From: Candidatus Gastranaerophilales bacterium
GTDB taxonomy: Bacteria; Cyanobacteriota; Vampirovibrionia; Gastranaerophilales; Gastranaerophilaceae
Length of the DNA stretch: 64,000 bases
Direction: 5' to 3'
Assembly: GCA_910587245.1 (NCBI GenBank)
Contig: CAJULX010000003.1
Location: 31,443 to 95,442 of the forward strand
Positions 16,043 to 25,835 of this stretch are shown here, in pieces. Made by a program: the position numbers and the translations under genes. How positions within the stretch are numbered: the first letter of the stretch is position 1; the number at the start of each line of letters is the position of its first letter. The notes beneath the pieces were generated by a model that did not search any database, was not told where the DNA came from, and saw only the letters and a list, made by a program, of their open reading frames with translations.

Positions 16043-17679
16043 TAAATTTCAGCCTTTCCTCTATTTTTAATGCGTTCAATTAAATCGTTTAAATATTCAA
16101 TTTTTGTAAAATAGGCGCAAAGACCGTATATGATAAGCATTACGGATGATACAAGAATTAATTTTACAATCCCTGTAATAAAATTCCATCCAATAAACAA
16201 ATCAAATGCAAGCCCTGTAAGGTATCCCGCCAGATATGCCGCCGTTCCCGATATTAAAATTTTGAACACATTGGATAAAAGTCTTGCATAGCCTATTTTA
16301 ATCTTTTTACGCAATAAAATTCCAAGCGATACCGCGTTAAAGAGTGTAACAAAGGTTGTAGAAAGCGCTATACCGTTTATTCCAAAAGGTTTTACAAGTA
16401 TTAAATTCAGTACGCATTTTAAGAAAATACACGCAATAGCTATTAAAAACGGGGTTTTAGAATCATTGAAAGAGTAAAAAAGTCTTGTAGCACTGTCTCT
16501 GAACACATAAGGCAAAATTGAAAGCGTTATAAAGAATAAAATTTCAGAAACCATAATTGTTGCTTCATCGTTGAAAGCCCCGCGCTGCAAGGCTAAACGA
16601 ATAGCATCGGTTCGAACAACAAAAATCACGGTCATTAAATATGTTCCTGCAAAAATCAGCGTACCGACGCCTTTTTGGAAATAATGACGCACCCCGTCGA
16701 AATCATTTTTAGCAACCAGCCTTGAAAACAGCGGGAAAAGCGGCACTAAAATCGCCGTAAGCAGCATTCCTACAGGAAATTGGAAAATTCTGTTTGCATA
16801 CCCGAAAGCTGTCCAGCTTCCTTCTTTTAAGCCGGATGAAAAGAACATATCAACGTAAACGCCTAATTGACCTATGGTTGAGCTTAAAAATGCAGGAAAT
16901 AAAAGTTCTAAAATTTCATTAAAATTTTTATTGCGAAAGAAGTCAAAAGCCGGTCTAAAACTGTATCCAAGCTTAACAACAGCTGGCATTTGTACTAATA
17001 ACTGTATAATTGCACCGATTGTAGTTCCTAAAGCCAGATAATACCCTGTTGTATCCCCTTTTGTAATGAATAAAACCGCTATAATACCAAGGGAGAGAAG
17101 GGATGGAGAGATATTAGGCAATAAAAATTTCTTATATGTTACCAAAATTCCGTAATATAAGCCCATTACGGAACCTATAAACACAATAGGGGACATTATT
17201 TTGAGGTGATATGCCGCCAAATTTACAAGTTCAGGCGCTCCTTCATTTATAATCACGCTCATAATTTGAACAGGAAAAATAAAACACAACAGCGCCAATA
17301 GCGCAAACAGTATCATAGAAAAGGTTTCAAAGGTATTAAAAAGTTTTTTTACATCGTTTTTCGGTTTATTTTTAAAATCTTCAATGAGTTTTGAAAAAAC
17401 TGCAACGGTTGCGCTGTGAAAAGGTCCGCCGACACCGCCCAAAATTACAACCACAAGCGCCGGAATCTGGTAGGCATAAAAATACGCGTCCGATACAATC
17501 CCCGCCCCGTAGTAATTTGCAACGACGACATCTCTTAAAAAACCTGCAATTTTAGACAGCAGAATAATTACGGCTATCCACCATGCCGCTTTTATAAGTC
17601 CTCCGCCTTCATTCTTTGCATCATTTGTTAAAGTGCCGCTATTATTGCCTTCAGGCAGGTTTGATGTATCTTTTTCCAT
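16042..17679 (-). CDS. murJ: Lipid II flippase MurJ
   Basis: 545-residue polytopic membrane protein of the MOP/MVF superfamily that flips lipid II for peptidoglycan synthesis. About fourteen hydrophobic segments are visible. Family landmarks include SKIAGFLRDVVVANYYGAG near the N-terminus and GQLGVYVDMFFSSGLKEGS in the middle. A hydrophilic leader of about 28 residues precedes the first helix. It sits between a SpoIID protein and YrdC with almost no spacing (2 bases and a 1-base overlap), so peptidoglycan-related genes are co-transcribed. Confidence 0.92.
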   Translation of the reverse strand: MEKDTSNLPEGNNSGTLTNDAKNEGGGLIKAAWWIAVIILLSKIAGFLRDVVVANYYGAGIVSDAYFYAYQIPALVVVILGGVGGPFHSATVAVFSKLIEDFKNKPKNDVKKLFNTFETFSMILFALLALLCFIFPVQIMSVIINEGAPELVNLAAYHLKIMSPIVFIGSVMGLYYGILVTYKKFLLPNISPSLLSLGIIAVLFITKGDTTGYYLALGTTIGAIIQLLVQMPAVVKLGYSFRPAFDFFRNKNFNEILELLFPAFLSSTIGQLGVYVDMFFSSGLKEGSWTAFGYANRIFQFPVGMLLTAILVPLFPLFSRLVAKNDFDGVRHYFQKGVGTLIFAGTYLMTVIFVVRTDAIRLALQRGAFNDEATIMVSEILFFITLSILPYVFRDSATRLFYSFNDSKTPFLIAIACIFLKCVLNLILVKPFGINGIALSTTFVTLFNAVSLGILLRKKIKIGYARLLSNVFKILISGTAAYLAGYLTGLAFDLFIGWNFITGIVKLILVSSVMLIIYGLCAYFTKIEYLNDLIERIKNRGKAEI

Positions 17680-17681
17680 TG

Positions 17682-19580
17682 CTATTTCTCTATTTCAACC
17701 CAAAAATAAACTGTTTTATCTTTATCTGCTTCGTTTAAAGGCATAAAAGTTATCGTATTTTTCCCGTTTTCCAAATATTTTGTAATATCCATCGTTATTA
17801 TTTTTCCGTAAAGCCCTTTTGTAGAAGGATTAAAACGGGTTTTATTTACGTAAAATTCAATATTAGAGGGCTTTTTCTCGTTATCAATATTTAAAATATA
17901 CTTAGCATCAGCTTTTGAAGCGTTATATAAAGTTGCAATCTCGTCTTTAAGCGGGTTTTCGTTTATTGAATTCGGCAAAACCCCCGCCGTTCCTTTTTCC
18001 GTATCGTTAATATACAGAGTTTGCACATAATTTTGATTGTAATTATTGTGTAATACCTTCTTTGGCATTGTGCCAAGCGTAATTCCGCTGTAGTAATGTT
18101 TTAGAATTTCGTCATAACCAACACCCTGAGCGGCTAAATACCCTGCGCCGTACTGGCTCATCCCCACGCCATGCCCGAAACCTGCGCCTATAAAGCTGAA
18201 ACTCTGCGGCAGAGGCATATCCAGCCAGTTTTTATATACCCTTTTCGGTTCGCCCGCTTTGAATGATTCTATTACAGCTTCCTCTTTAAGCTTCTTTTCG
18301 GGTTTTAAGAACGCAAAAATTACCGCACTGTCTTTTTCTTCAGGTTTTTTATCTTCCAAAATACCGTCAGATTCTTTTTTTTCAGCTTCGGGCGGCATAT
18401 TTTTTTCCACAACAAAATTTGCAGACCAGAGAATTGAATTTCCTTTTTTAAACGCACGTCTTATGCCAAGCTCTCTTTTAACGCACCAATTCCCTGCCAT
18501 AGAGCGGATTTCAACCTCTATTGCCTTTCCTGAATCTCCCCTTTTTGTAACTTTTATATCCTCTAAGCCCCAAACTTCGTCATTTTCTCCAAACCCCGGA
18601 TATACAAGGCTTTTTAGGGATTGTTCACGGAGTGTTTTTGTTAAAGTTTCTTCAAGTTCAAACCTGTCAAAATTCACTTTCCATCTATGTTTTGGAGATT
18701 TTACATCAAAAGACGGTACATTATTTGAATAGAATTCTTTTAATTCTTCTTCGTTATTTGGAGTTTTCAAGCTATGATTGTCTTTTACGGATTTTAAATA
18801 AGGTTTTGAATTGTAAAAACTGTTTCCTGAGCCGTATACAGCCTCATAATTTTCCGTAATTCCGCCACCGGTGGATGAATACAGAGCTAAAATCGGTTCT
18901 TTATTGTACAGTGCAAAAATTCCTTCAGTTTCATCAACTGCTCTGTCAGAGAGCGGGCTTTCGCTGTTTGCGCCGTAATAAACCTGACATGCCGTTGAAT
19001 CACAGATATCATAATTTTTATAAACATTCTGCGGGCGATTTGCATAATTTCTGGCAGCTACAGCCTGTGCCTTGAGCGCATTCAGCCCGAATGATACGGG
19101 CATTTCATTCGGCACAACGCCTTTAAGATAAGTCTGCAAATCAAGCACATTTATTATGTTAAATTTATTCTTACCCAAAGGATATGCGGCTTTCAGCTCT
19201 ATCATTCCTCTGTAAAAGGCGGGATTTCCTTTTCTGTTCAAATTTTTAACGCCCAATTTGCCGTTAGATATAATAACAACAGGGCCTTTGGCATTTTTTA
19301 CAAGCTCTTTGCCGTTTACAACAACAAAAAATTCATTTCCGCGCATTAAAATACGGATTTCGGTATTTTTGGGAACATCCTTAACCTGTACACCGCTTGC
19401 CATATCAAGGATTGAACCTGTGTCCGAGGGGATAATCGTCACATCATCAAATTCAAAAGTTGAAAATCCCGAATTTGAAAGCCCTACCCTTATAACATCC
19501 TTTTGTTCCGTCACAGCAAAGCTTTGAAGGGTATTTGCCAAAAACGCCGTAATTAATAATAAATAAACAAAAAACTTCAT
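17682..19580 (-). CDS. Large SpoIID-domain protein
   Basis: 632-residue secreted protein with a signal peptide (about 1-22). The SpoIID core is split by a long insert: PNEMPVSFGLNALKAQAVAA is at about 155-174, while the terminal signature GHGVGMSQYGAGYLA is near residue 469. Between them is a charged Lys/Glu/Pro insert (about 390-440). A beta-rich domain of about 130 residues follows the core. It is probably a glycan-cleaving cell-wall enzyme, and its position directly before murJ supports a wall role. Twice the size of the paralogue at 8168. Confidence 0.85.
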   Translation of the reverse strand: MKFFVYLLLITAFLANTLQSFAVTEQKDVIRVGLSNSGFSTFEFDDVTIIPSDTGSILDMASGVQVKDVPKNTEIRILMRGNEFFVVVNGKELVKNAKGPVVIISNGKLGVKNLNRKGNPAFYRGMIELKAAYPLGKNKFNIINVLDLQTYLKGVVPNEMPVSFGLNALKAQAVAARNYANRPQNVYKNYDICDSTACQVYYGANSESPLSDRAVDETEGIFALYNKEPILALYSSTGGGITENYEAVYGSGNSFYNSKPYLKSVKDNHSLKTPNNEEELKEFYSNNVPSFDVKSPKHRWKVNFDRFELEETLTKTLREQSLKSLVYPGFGENDEVWGLEDIKVTKRGDSGKAIEVEIRSMAGNWCVKRELGIRRAFKKGNSILWSANFVVEKNMPPEAEKKESDGILEDKKPEEKDSAVIFAFLKPEKKLKEEAVIESFKAGEPKRVYKNWLDMPLPQSFSFIGAGFGHGVGMSQYGAGYLAAQGVGYDEILKHYYSGITLGTMPKKVLHNNYNQNYVQTLYINDTEKGTAGVLPNSINENPLKDEIATLYNASKADAKYILNIDNEKKPSNIEFYVNKTRFNPSTKGLYGKIITMDITKYLENGKNTITFMPLNEADKDKTVYFWVEIEK

Positions 19581-19659
19581 AAATCAATTTTACTACAAAT
19601 AATTTTTATGCTAAATTTGTTAATGCACAAGTCTTAAATTTTTTGAGAGGTAATAAATT

Positions 19660-20769
19660 ATGTGCCGTATCGGGGCAATTAAATCAAACAAGTATTTTCA
19701 TCCTGCAAAAACTCTTGAATTGATGCGCTCCCAGCAAAAAGGGCATGATAATTCGGGTTTTGCCTTTGTAATGCAGGATTTAGGGGGTATTTTTGAACCT
19801 TATAAAGATTTGCCCGTTCTTTCAATGGCATGCACCGATATGGGAATAAGAATTGCCGAAGATATTCTTCATCAGGCAGGTTTTGTAAGGTTGATGCAGT
19901 GGACTCCCGATATTAACAAATCAGCAAAAAATTTAAATATCTGTCCTATGCCGAATTACGTTTTTGAAGTGTTTAATTACCCGAAAATGTATAAATACGC
20001 AACACAGGAAGAAAAAGAAGAACTTTTGCTTGATACAAGGCTGAAACTCCGCGAAGCGCTTGAAGACGGGGATAACGGCTATGTTTATTCATTCTGGCCC
20101 GATACTTTAATGTTAAAAGAAATCGGCGATCCTAAAGATATCGGTACATATTTTAATTTGAACGAGCCGAATAACGATTTTGTATCAAAAATTATAACAG
20201 TTCAATGCAGGCAAAATACAAACTATGATATTGTGCGCTATGCAGCTCACCCCTTTTTCCTGCAAGGATATACGGTGCTTGCAAACGGCGAAAACACGTT
20301 TTATGAAAAAAATAAACTTTTCCAGAAAAATTTATTTAAAGGCTATATTGGTTTTGAATCCGATTCTCAGTGCTTTTTATACACTTTGCACTATGTAAAT
20401 AAAATTTTAAAATGGCCGCTTAAATATTTTAAACACGTTATTACACCTTTAGAATACGAGGAAATTTTAAAAAGGGAAGACAGAGAAATTCTGCTTAGAA
20501 TAAAGGCCTCTCTTGCCCACCTTGAAATAAACGGCCCGAATACCATAATAGGTGTAAATCCTGACGGAACAATGTTTGTAACATGTGATTCAAAAAAATT
20601 AAGACCTGTTGTGGTTGGCAGGGATAACGATACAGTGATTGTTACAAGCGAAGTTTGCGGCATAAATGAAGTTTTACCGAACAGAAACACTGCGGAAGAT
20701 ATTTACCCGAATGAGCGTGAAACTGTTGTAATCAACAATGATTTAAGGATTGAAAGATGGAAACAATAG
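19660..20769 (+). CDS. Glutamate synthase, glutamine amidotransferase subunit
   Basis: 369-residue class-II (Ntn) glutamine amidotransferase, equivalent to the first domain of GltB. The nucleophile is Cys2 in MCRIGAI, exposed after Met removal; SQQKGHDNSGFAF gives the substrate-pocket segment. It would release ammonia from glutamine for the synthase subunit encoded next. It overlaps the next gene by 13 bases. In most bacteria this domain is the N-terminus of one long GltB; here it is a separate gene as in archaeal and some anaerobe systems. Confidence 0.9.
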   Translation: MCRIGAIKSNKYFHPAKTLELMRSQQKGHDNSGFAFVMQDLGGIFEPYKDLPVLSMACTDMGIRIAEDILHQAGFVRLMQWTPDINKSAKNLNICPMPNYVFEVFNYPKMYKYATQEEKEELLLDTRLKLREALEDGDNGYVYSFWPDTLMLKEIGDPKDIGTYFNLNEPNNDFVSKIITVQCRQNTNYDIVRYAAHPFFLQGYTVLANGENTFYEKNKLFQKNLFKGYIGFESDSQCFLYTLHYVNKILKWPLKYFKHVITPLEYEEILKREDREILLRIKASLAHLEINGPNTIIGVNPDGTMFVTCDSKKLRPVVVGRDNDTVIVTSEVCGINEVLPNRNTAEDIYPNERETVVINNDLRIERWKQ

Positions 20770-22400
20770 ATATAACAGGCATTTCAAAGTCTGACCTTAA
20801 ATGGCAGATTGAACACAATCAGGATAAATGCACGCTTTGCGGTAAATGCGTTGCGGCATGTACAATGGGCGCCATTAAAGCCGATGTTCAAAAAAGACGC
20901 AAAGTCACATCCTGCGGAGATTGCCCCACCCCTCAGGTAACTGAAACCGTTGTGCCCGTTATAAAACAGATTGTTACATCTTCTAAAAACTGCGTAGGAT
21001 GTGAGCTTTGCGCAAAGGTTTGCCCTAATGAAGCAATAAAGCCTGTTTTAAATGAAAAAAACAGAGTAAACGTAAAATACAGAGCATTAAACGCCGAATC
21101 TCCAAAAAGAGGCGGCAGAACAAACCTTCATACGGAAGGCAGAACTCTTGATAAAATAAAAATCGGCAGAATTTCACAAATGACAGACCCTTCTTTAGAT
21201 GCGCTCCGTCATACTTTTGAGCTTCTTGCACCTTTCGGCAGAGTGTTACCGCCCGAAAATCTGCCATTCAGCGTGGATGAGAGCGGAAATTTGAAAATTG
21301 ATAAAAAAATCCCTACCACCCGCTGGATTTATCCTATTATTATAGGTGATATGTCAATAGGGGCGCTTTCTCCAAGGCTCTGGGAAGCAATCTGTATAGC
21401 GGTTGCTTATTTAAACGAGGTTCATAACCTGCCGATTCGTATGTGTACAGGGGAAGGCGGGGTTCCTGAAAAACTTTTAAAATCAAAATATTTAAAATAT
21501 ATGATTTTACAGATAGCTTCAGGGCATTTCGGGTGGAACAGGATTATAAACTCAATGCCTGAGATGGTTGAAGACCCTGCGGGAATTTTAATAAAAATAG
21601 GTCAGGGTGCAAAACCTGGTGACGGCGGGCTTTTACTTTCCAAAAAAGTTGAAAAGCATATCCAGGAAATCAGAGGAGTTCCAAAATCCGATTTACTTTC
21701 TCCGCCAAACCATCAGGGGCTTTATTCAATTGAAGAATCCGTGCAAAAGATGTTTCTTTCAATGAACGCGGCATTTAAATTTAAAGTACCCGTTGCAATT
21801 AAGGTTGCGGCAAGTGTTACAAGCGTTTCCGTTTATAACAATCTGCTCCGTGACCCTTATGATATTGTTGGCGGTTTCTTCTTAGACGGTATTGCAGGCG
21901 GTACGGGTGCGGCACACGAAACTTCGCTTGATCATACCGGACATCCGATTGTTTCCCGCCTTCGTGACTGCTATAATGCTGCGGTGCATCAGGGTAAACA
22001 GGGGCAAATTCCTCTATGGGCGGCTGGAGGCTTAGGCATGAGCGGAAACCTTGCGGCAGATGCGTTTAAGATGATATGCCTCGGGGCAAACGGCGTATTT
22101 ACTGGGCGTTTAATGCTTCAAATTGCAGGATGTCTCGGCAATGACTGGGGCAAATGCAACGCATGCAATACGGGCTTATGTCCTGCAGGGCTTACAACAC
22201 AGCATCCTATATTAATGAAAAGGCTTGATATAGATAAAGTTGCACAGAATATTGTAAATTATTTCCTTGCAACCCATACGGAACTCAAAAAATTAATGGC
22301 GCCAATCGGAAATTCCACATTACCTGTGGGCAGATCGGATGCTTTAATTACGGTTGATAAAAATGTCGCCGAAAGACTTGGAATACAGCACGTTTGCTAA
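20757..22400 (+). CDS. Glutamate synthase, FMN-binding subunit with ferredoxin domain
   Basis: 547-residue central subunit. Residues about 20-95 hold two 4Fe-4S motifs (CTLCGKCVAAC and CVGCELCAKVCP). The remainder is the FMN/2-oxoglutarate-binding barrel of GltB, with GEGGVPEKLL, GQGAKPGDGG, GGTGAAHETSLDHTG and the CNTGLCPAGL cluster-type segment near the C-terminus. It catalyses the reductive amination of 2-oxoglutarate with ammonia from the previous subunit. Ferredoxin-like extension at the N-terminus indicates electron entry by iron-sulfur clusters. Confidence 0.92.
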   Translation: METIDITGISKSDLKWQIEHNQDKCTLCGKCVAACTMGAIKADVQKRRKVTSCGDCPTPQVTETVVPVIKQIVTSSKNCVGCELCAKVCPNEAIKPVLNEKNRVNVKYRALNAESPKRGGRTNLHTEGRTLDKIKIGRISQMTDPSLDALRHTFELLAPFGRVLPPENLPFSVDESGNLKIDKKIPTTRWIYPIIIGDMSIGALSPRLWEAICIAVAYLNEVHNLPIRMCTGEGGVPEKLLKSKYLKYMILQIASGHFGWNRIINSMPEMVEDPAGILIKIGQGAKPGDGGLLLSKKVEKHIQEIRGVPKSDLLSPPNHQGLYSIEESVQKMFLSMNAAFKFKVPVAIKVAASVTSVSVYNNLLRDPYDIVGGFFLDGIAGGTGAAHETSLDHTGHPIVSRLRDCYNAAVHQGKQGQIPLWAAGGLGMSGNLAADAFKMICLGANGVFTGRLMLQIAGCLGNDWGKCNACNTGLCPAGLTTQHPILMKRLDIDKVAQNIVNYFLATHTELKKLMAPIGNSTLPVGRSDALITVDKNVAERLGIQHVC

Positions 22401-22418
22401 TTTAAAAGGTTTAAATTT

Positions 22419-24773
22419 ATGAATGTTACTATAATAGACAGTTTGCAAGACGGTAAAAGGCTCTCTACAAGGGAACTTTTAGATATCATATATGAAAAAA
22501 TCAACCTCGGATTTAATGAATTTAAAATTCTGGCATCGGGTCAGCACGATATCGGCGGGCCTTTATGGGTAAAAAATTCAACAGGTGATAAAACCCCGCT
22601 TGTGTTCCACGTTACAAACCCAGGTCAAAGAGTAGGCTCTATGGGTATGAGCGGCACAAAAATCGTTGTGCACGGCTCTGCGCCTGCCGATGTGGGCTGG
22701 CTGAATTCGGGAGCCGAAATTGTTGTACTCGGGGATGGCGGAGATACAACGGCACATTGTTGTGCGGGCGGAAAAATATATGTAGGCGGCCGTGTGGGCA
22801 CCCGCTCAGGTGCTTTAATGAAACATGACCCGAAATTTGAAGAACCTGAATTTTGGGTATTAAAAAATACAGGCTCATTTTCTTTTGAATTTATGGGCGG
22901 CGGAAAAGCTGTTGTATGCGGATATGGCTGTGAAGATTTAAAATCCGTGCTCTCAAACCGTTCCTGCTGCGGAATGGTGGGCGGAGTTGTGTATGTACGC
23001 GGAAATGTTGAGGGATTAACCGCAGATGTTGATATTTACCCGCTGAACGATGACGATAAAGACTTTTTAACCAAGGGTTTAAAGACATTTTTGCGTGAAA
23101 TTGAAAAACCTGAAATCTATGATGAATTAACGGATTTCAACCAGTGGCGGAAAATTCTTGCAAAGCCTTACGATAAGAAAAAATTTGTACCCGAACTGTC
23201 AATAAGCGAATTCCGTAAGCAAAAATGGGTTAAAGGCGGGATATTCTCTGAATTTTTCGGCTCGGATAATGAAGTGATAGATTTAATTAATACGGGTAAA
23301 AACCGCTTAAGAATACCATCTTGGGATAATAACCTTAAAACACCGCCTTGTGAATTTGACTGCCCTGTTTCAATTCCGACACAAAAAAGAATTGCACTTT
23401 TAAGAGACGGAAAAATTCAGGAGGCGCTAAACCTTATATATCAATATTCTCCGTTCCCCGGTTCTGTCTGCGGGCAGGTTTGTCCTAATCTTTGTATGCA
23501 GACCTGTTCAAGAAAGCCTGTAGATGAAGCTATTAAGGTGGCGGAGCTCGGGGTTAAATCTTTTGAAAATATTGATCTGGGCGAATTTAAACCCGCCAAA
23601 AATAAAACCGTTGCAATAATAGGCGCCGGGGTTTCGGGGCTTTCTGCGGCGTGGAATTTAATGCGCCTCGGGTATAATGTTGAAATTTTTGAAAGAGATA
23701 TAGAAATCGGCGGAAAATTAAGACAGGTAATTCCCGCAGAAAGGCTTAATCAGGATATTTTAAATATTGAACTTGAAATTTTAAAAAGCTCAATTTTAAC
23801 TGCCGGCGGAAAAATTAATACATCTTATAATGTTGATAAAGAAGAGTTTGAACGTATTCAGGATGATTATGATGCGGTTGTTGTAGCTGTTGGGGCGCAA
23901 AATCCTTTTGTACTGCCTGTTGAAGGCAAAGAAAGAATCATAAAAGGACTTGATTTCCTTAAAGAAATTAACAAAGGGAATAAATTTGGCGTGGGCAATA
24001 ATGTTGTTGTAATAGGAGCCGGAAATGCCGCAATGGATGTGGTTTTAGGGGCATACAAGGTTGGTGCTAAAAATGTTACGGCTATTGATATTCAAAAACC
24101 TGCCGCATTTGAAAAAGAAATTGAAGCCGCAAAAGCCCTCGGGGCAAAGATTATGTACCCGTGTTTTACCGAGCGCGTTACGCCTGAAGGGGTTTATCTC
24201 AATAACGGTACACTTTTGAAGGCAGACAGTGTTATTATTGCAATCGGCGACAGAGCAGATTTGAGCTTTGCGGGCGAAGAATTTTTAAATGAAAGAAAAC
24301 AGCCGCTTTTAAATCAATTTAATCAAAGTTTAAAGGCAGACAATGTTTTCTTTGCGGGAGATTCAATCAGGCAGGGGCTTTTCTGCGACGGTATCGGGCA
24401 GGGCAGAGGCATTGCTTTAAATATCGACAGATTTTTAGAAGGAAAACCGCTCCAGCCTTATAAAAACGGTAAAAAAATTAAGCCTGATGAAGTAAAAGAC
24501 GCTTATTACAGAACCATGAAAAAAAGCGAAATCTGCGCGCTTGATACGCTTGATGAAACACAAAGGTGCTTAAGCTGTGCAGGATGCAGAGATTGCAAAA
24601 TGTGTCTTACAAGCTGCCCGAGGGGCGCAATTGAGCGCGTGGAATTTAAAAACGCAGACGGCACAACCGCTTTTGCCTATATTTCTGATGAGAAAAAATG
24701 TATAGGCTGCGGAATATGTTCAGGCGTGTGTCCTTGCGGTATATGGACTATGAAAAGCCAGCTTGAAGGGTAG
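22419..24773 (+). CDS. Glutamate synthase GXGXG domain fused to GltD-like oxidoreductase
   Basis: 784-residue fusion. Residues about 1-230 are the GXGXG beta-helix domain that normally ends GltB (GMGMSGTKIVVHG, GGKIYVGGRVGTRSG). Residues about 310-720 are a GltD-type flavoprotein: N-terminal 4Fe-4S Cys set (CEFDCP, CGQVCPNLCMQTC), FAD site IIGAGVSGLSAA and NAD(P)H site VIGAGNAAMDV. A C-terminal pair of 4Fe-4S motifs follows (CRDCKMCLTSCP, CIGCGICSGVCP). It brings NAD(P)H electrons to the synthase. It lies 18 bases after the FMN subunit gene. Confidence 0.9.
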   Translation: MNVTIIDSLQDGKRLSTRELLDIIYEKINLGFNEFKILASGQHDIGGPLWVKNSTGDKTPLVFHVTNPGQRVGSMGMSGTKIVVHGSAPADVGWLNSGAEIVVLGDGGDTTAHCCAGGKIYVGGRVGTRSGALMKHDPKFEEPEFWVLKNTGSFSFEFMGGGKAVVCGYGCEDLKSVLSNRSCCGMVGGVVYVRGNVEGLTADVDIYPLNDDDKDFLTKGLKTFLREIEKPEIYDELTDFNQWRKILAKPYDKKKFVPELSISEFRKQKWVKGGIFSEFFGSDNEVIDLINTGKNRLRIPSWDNNLKTPPCEFDCPVSIPTQKRIALLRDGKIQEALNLIYQYSPFPGSVCGQVCPNLCMQTCSRKPVDEAIKVAELGVKSFENIDLGEFKPAKNKTVAIIGAGVSGLSAAWNLMRLGYNVEIFERDIEIGGKLRQVIPAERLNQDILNIELEILKSSILTAGGKINTSYNVDKEEFERIQDDYDAVVVAVGAQNPFVLPVEGKERIIKGLDFLKEINKGNKFGVGNNVVVIGAGNAAMDVVLGAYKVGAKNVTAIDIQKPAAFEKEIEAAKALGAKIMYPCFTERVTPEGVYLNNGTLLKADSVIIAIGDRADLSFAGEEFLNERKQPLLNQFNQSLKADNVFFAGDSIRQGLFCDGIGQGRGIALNIDRFLEGKPLQPYKNGKKIKPDEVKDAYYRTMKKSEICALDTLDETQRCLSCAGCRDCKMCLTSCPRGAIERVEFKNADGTTAFAYISDEKKCIGCGICSGVCPCGIWTMKSQLEG

Positions 24774-24849
24774 TTATTGTACTATGGCAAAATAAATGCC
24801 TGCTTCATAAAAAACAGCAGGAATATTGTGTCAGTAAAATTTTTCAAAT

Positions 24850-24945
24850 AAAAAAGTGAGCCCTCAAAATCTTTTTATCCCGCCCTAAATTTTTTATATC
24901 GCAACCCCGAATAAAGATGGCAGGTGGTTTTGCTGACTCACATTA
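24850..24945 (-). ncRNA. Candidate small structured RNA in convergent gap
   Basis: The 260-base gap between the glutamate synthase operon and tcdA contains a segment richer in G and C than its flanks. On the minus strand it starts GUGAGUCAGCAAAACC and ends GGGCUCAC followed by six U. GUGAG/CUCAC (24937-24941 with 24856-24860), CAAAA/UUUUG and AUCUUU/AAAGAU can nest into one long irregular hairpin. This looks like a small RNA with an intrinsic terminator. I could not match it to a known family; 6S-like is only a thought. Confidence 0.25.
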
Positions 24946-25009
24946 TTATCTTAAACTATATTCCACATGCTTTTATCGCCCGTAAGAATTAGCCTGAAAG
25001 TATTATTTT

Positions 25010-25046
25010 TTAAAACCCCCTGTTTATAAGGGTTTTAAGGTTTTTT
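25010..25046 (+). terminator. Possible terminator of the glutamate synthase operon
   Basis: A 9-bp stem (TTAAAACCC/GGGTTTTAA) with an 11-base loop is followed by GG and then six T on the plus strand. It overlaps the 3' end of the convergent tcdA gene and lies 240 bases after the operon, so it is only a candidate. Confidence 0.4.
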
Positions 25047-25829
25047 ATTAAAAAACCGATTGTAACAAGTTTTTAATATATAATCCGCCATAAGGTATCC
25101 CGCAACCGCAGGAACGACAGGGGTTGACGCCGGGGTATATTTTGTAAATTCTACACTTGTTCCATCATCACCCGTTATATATTCAATTGTCTTAATTTTG
25201 CGCTCCGAATGCGCCTTTTCAGTGCTTGATACAACGGTTAAGCCGCTTTCAATATCCGCGTATTTTTTTAATTTATGTAGTACATTTTTTACAAAAGCAT
25301 CCTTGCCGCCGCCCATAGCCTTAATTTCAGAAATATCGGATACAAAAAGTTTTGAAGCATCCATTCTGTTGCCCGCGCCGAATGATGACACCATTTGAAT
25401 ACCGTTATTTCGGGCAAATTTTATAAGTTCAATTTTTGATTTTACGGTATCAATAGCATCAACTATGAAATCAACACCCGCAGAAATTGAAAAATCACCC
25501 GAAAATACCTGCGCTGAAACATTTTCAGAATAAAATCCGTTGTATATTTGCACTTGAATTGAAGGATTAATATCCAAAAGCCTTTCTTTGAAAGCTTCCG
25601 TTTTTTTGCGCCCAGCGGTGGAATTCAGCGCGATAAGCTGGCGGTTTATGTTTGAAATACTTACGGTATCAAAATCCACAATCAGAAAATGCCCGATACC
25701 CGCTCTTGCTAAAGCTTCAAGCGCAAACCCGCCGACGCCTCCAAGCCCGAACACTGCAATTTTAAGGCTTTTCAAGTATTCTTGAAACTCTTTGCCCCAA
25801 TACAATTCATTTCTTGAAAAAATATCCAT
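25035..25829 (-). CDS. tcdA: tRNA threonylcarbamoyladenosine dehydratase TcdA (E1-like)
   Basis: 264-residue ThiF/E1-like adenylating enzyme. TcdA cyclises t6A37 in tRNA to ct6A. The nucleotide site FGLGGVGGFALEALARAG and the VDFDTVSISNINRQ segment are at residues about 29-68. The later GAGNRMDASKL and KAMGGGKDAF stretches resemble TcdA more than ThiF or MoeB, and the MoeB/ThiF zinc CxxC pairs are absent. It pairs functionally with the YrdC/TsaC gene at 15494. Starts 6 bases after the ABC permease stop. Confidence 0.85.
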   Translation of the reverse strand: MDIFSRNELYWGKEFQEYLKSLKIAVFGLGGVGGFALEALARAGIGHFLIVDFDTVSISNINRQLIALNSTAGRKKTEAFKERLLDINPSIQVQIYNGFYSENVSAQVFSGDFSISAGVDFIVDAIDTVKSKIELIKFARNNGIQMVSSFGAGNRMDASKLFVSDISEIKAMGGGKDAFVKNVLHKLKKYADIESGLTVVSSTEKAHSERKIKTIEYITGDDGTSVEFTKYTPASTPVVPAVAGYLMADYILKTCYNRFFNKKP

Positions 25830-25835
25830 AGAGCC

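Noticed and set aside
18259..18732. 157-codon open frame antisense to the large SpoIID gene
   Set aside because: Ser/Phe-rich shadow of the Lys/Glu-rich insert on the other strand.
24850..24945. Known 6S, SRP or glutamine-riboswitch RNA
   Set aside because: None of the conserved sequence elements of those families could be matched, so it is listed only as an unassigned candidate.
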